Of a DNA stretch of 5,274 nucleotides, positions 5,274 to 5,274 are shown one piece after another. Made by a program: the position numbers and the translations under genes. Under the pieces are notes generated by a model. The model saw nothing but the letters and a program-made list of their open reading frames with translations, had not been told where the DNA came from and did not search any database. The stretch spans positions 1 to 5,274 of the forward strand of contig JAAZFB010000486.1 of NCBI GenBank assembly GCA_012511915.1. Direction: 5' to 3'. This DNA comes from Clostridiaceae bacterium. GTDB taxonomy: Bacteria; Bacillota; Clostridia; Monoglobales; Firm-18. Numbering within the stretch: the stretch's first letter is position 1; every line of letters starts with the position of its first letter.

Positions 5274-5274
5274 A

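Larger units (their letters stand above)
5053..5274. other. Regulatory region with divergent promoters, no gene recognised
   Basis: This 222-nt stretch holds the operon promoter, the operator, the ribosome binding site of the repressor gene and, at the right end, a promoter pointing out of the window. I see no supported coding region or RNA gene in 5115-5243. That part is AT-rich, with short T-runs near 5215-5222 and 5231-5240. Confidence 0.7.

Noticed and set aside
1..5274. CRISPR array, tRNA or rRNA genes, insertion sequence or phage features
   Set aside because: I saw no regularly spaced repeats, no RNA gene signatures, and no transposase or integrase coding sequence anywhere in the window.

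Overview
The window is a compact, single-direction sugar-metabolism gene cluster from a low-GC bacterium. AT-rich DNA, strong AGGAGG-type ribosome binding sites, sigma-A promoters with TGn extended -10 elements and the protein style all suggest a Firmicute, most likely an anaerobic clostridium. No taxonomic marker is present, so this placement is inference.

All confident genes lie on the minus strand and read from right to left. At the right end (5053-5274) is a regulatory region. A near-consensus promoter (TTGACA, 17 nt, TATATT) drives the cluster, and a 14-bp LacI/CcpA-type operator sits at its predicted transcription start. A second strong promoter points the other way, out of the window. 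The order is then: a LacI-family repressor (4066-5052, apparently with an AUA start), a Gfo/Idh/MocA oxidoreductase (2962-4032), a TIM-barrel sugar isomerase/epimerase (1939-2904), a second Gfo/Idh/MocA oxidoreductase (917-1951) that overlaps it by 13 nt, and a second, shorter TIM-barrel isomerase/epimerase (158-889). Gaps are 13-57 nt or overlaps, with no convincing terminator, so this looks like one operon. A short open frame running off the left edge (1-116) may be the next gene.

The four enzymes form a two-plus-two set: two NAD(P)-dependent sugar dehydrogenases and two metal-dependent AP-endonuclease-2-fold sugar isomerases. None has a signal peptide or membrane segment, so all are expected in the cytoplasm. 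Known systems with this kind of composition (levoglucosan LgdA/B1/B2/C, E. coli YcjQRS, the inositol Iol enzymes) oxidise a sugar to a keto intermediate, rearrange it by epimerisation, elimination or hydration, then reduce it again. I infer a similar redox-neutral keto-sugar pathway for an imported sugar, glycoside or cyclitol, under substrate control by the LacI-family protein. The substrate cannot be read from the sequence, and no transporter, kinase or glycosidase lies in the window.

The most notable points are the missing canonical start codon of the repressor, the autoregulatory operator at its promoter, and the paired dehydrogenase/isomerase design.
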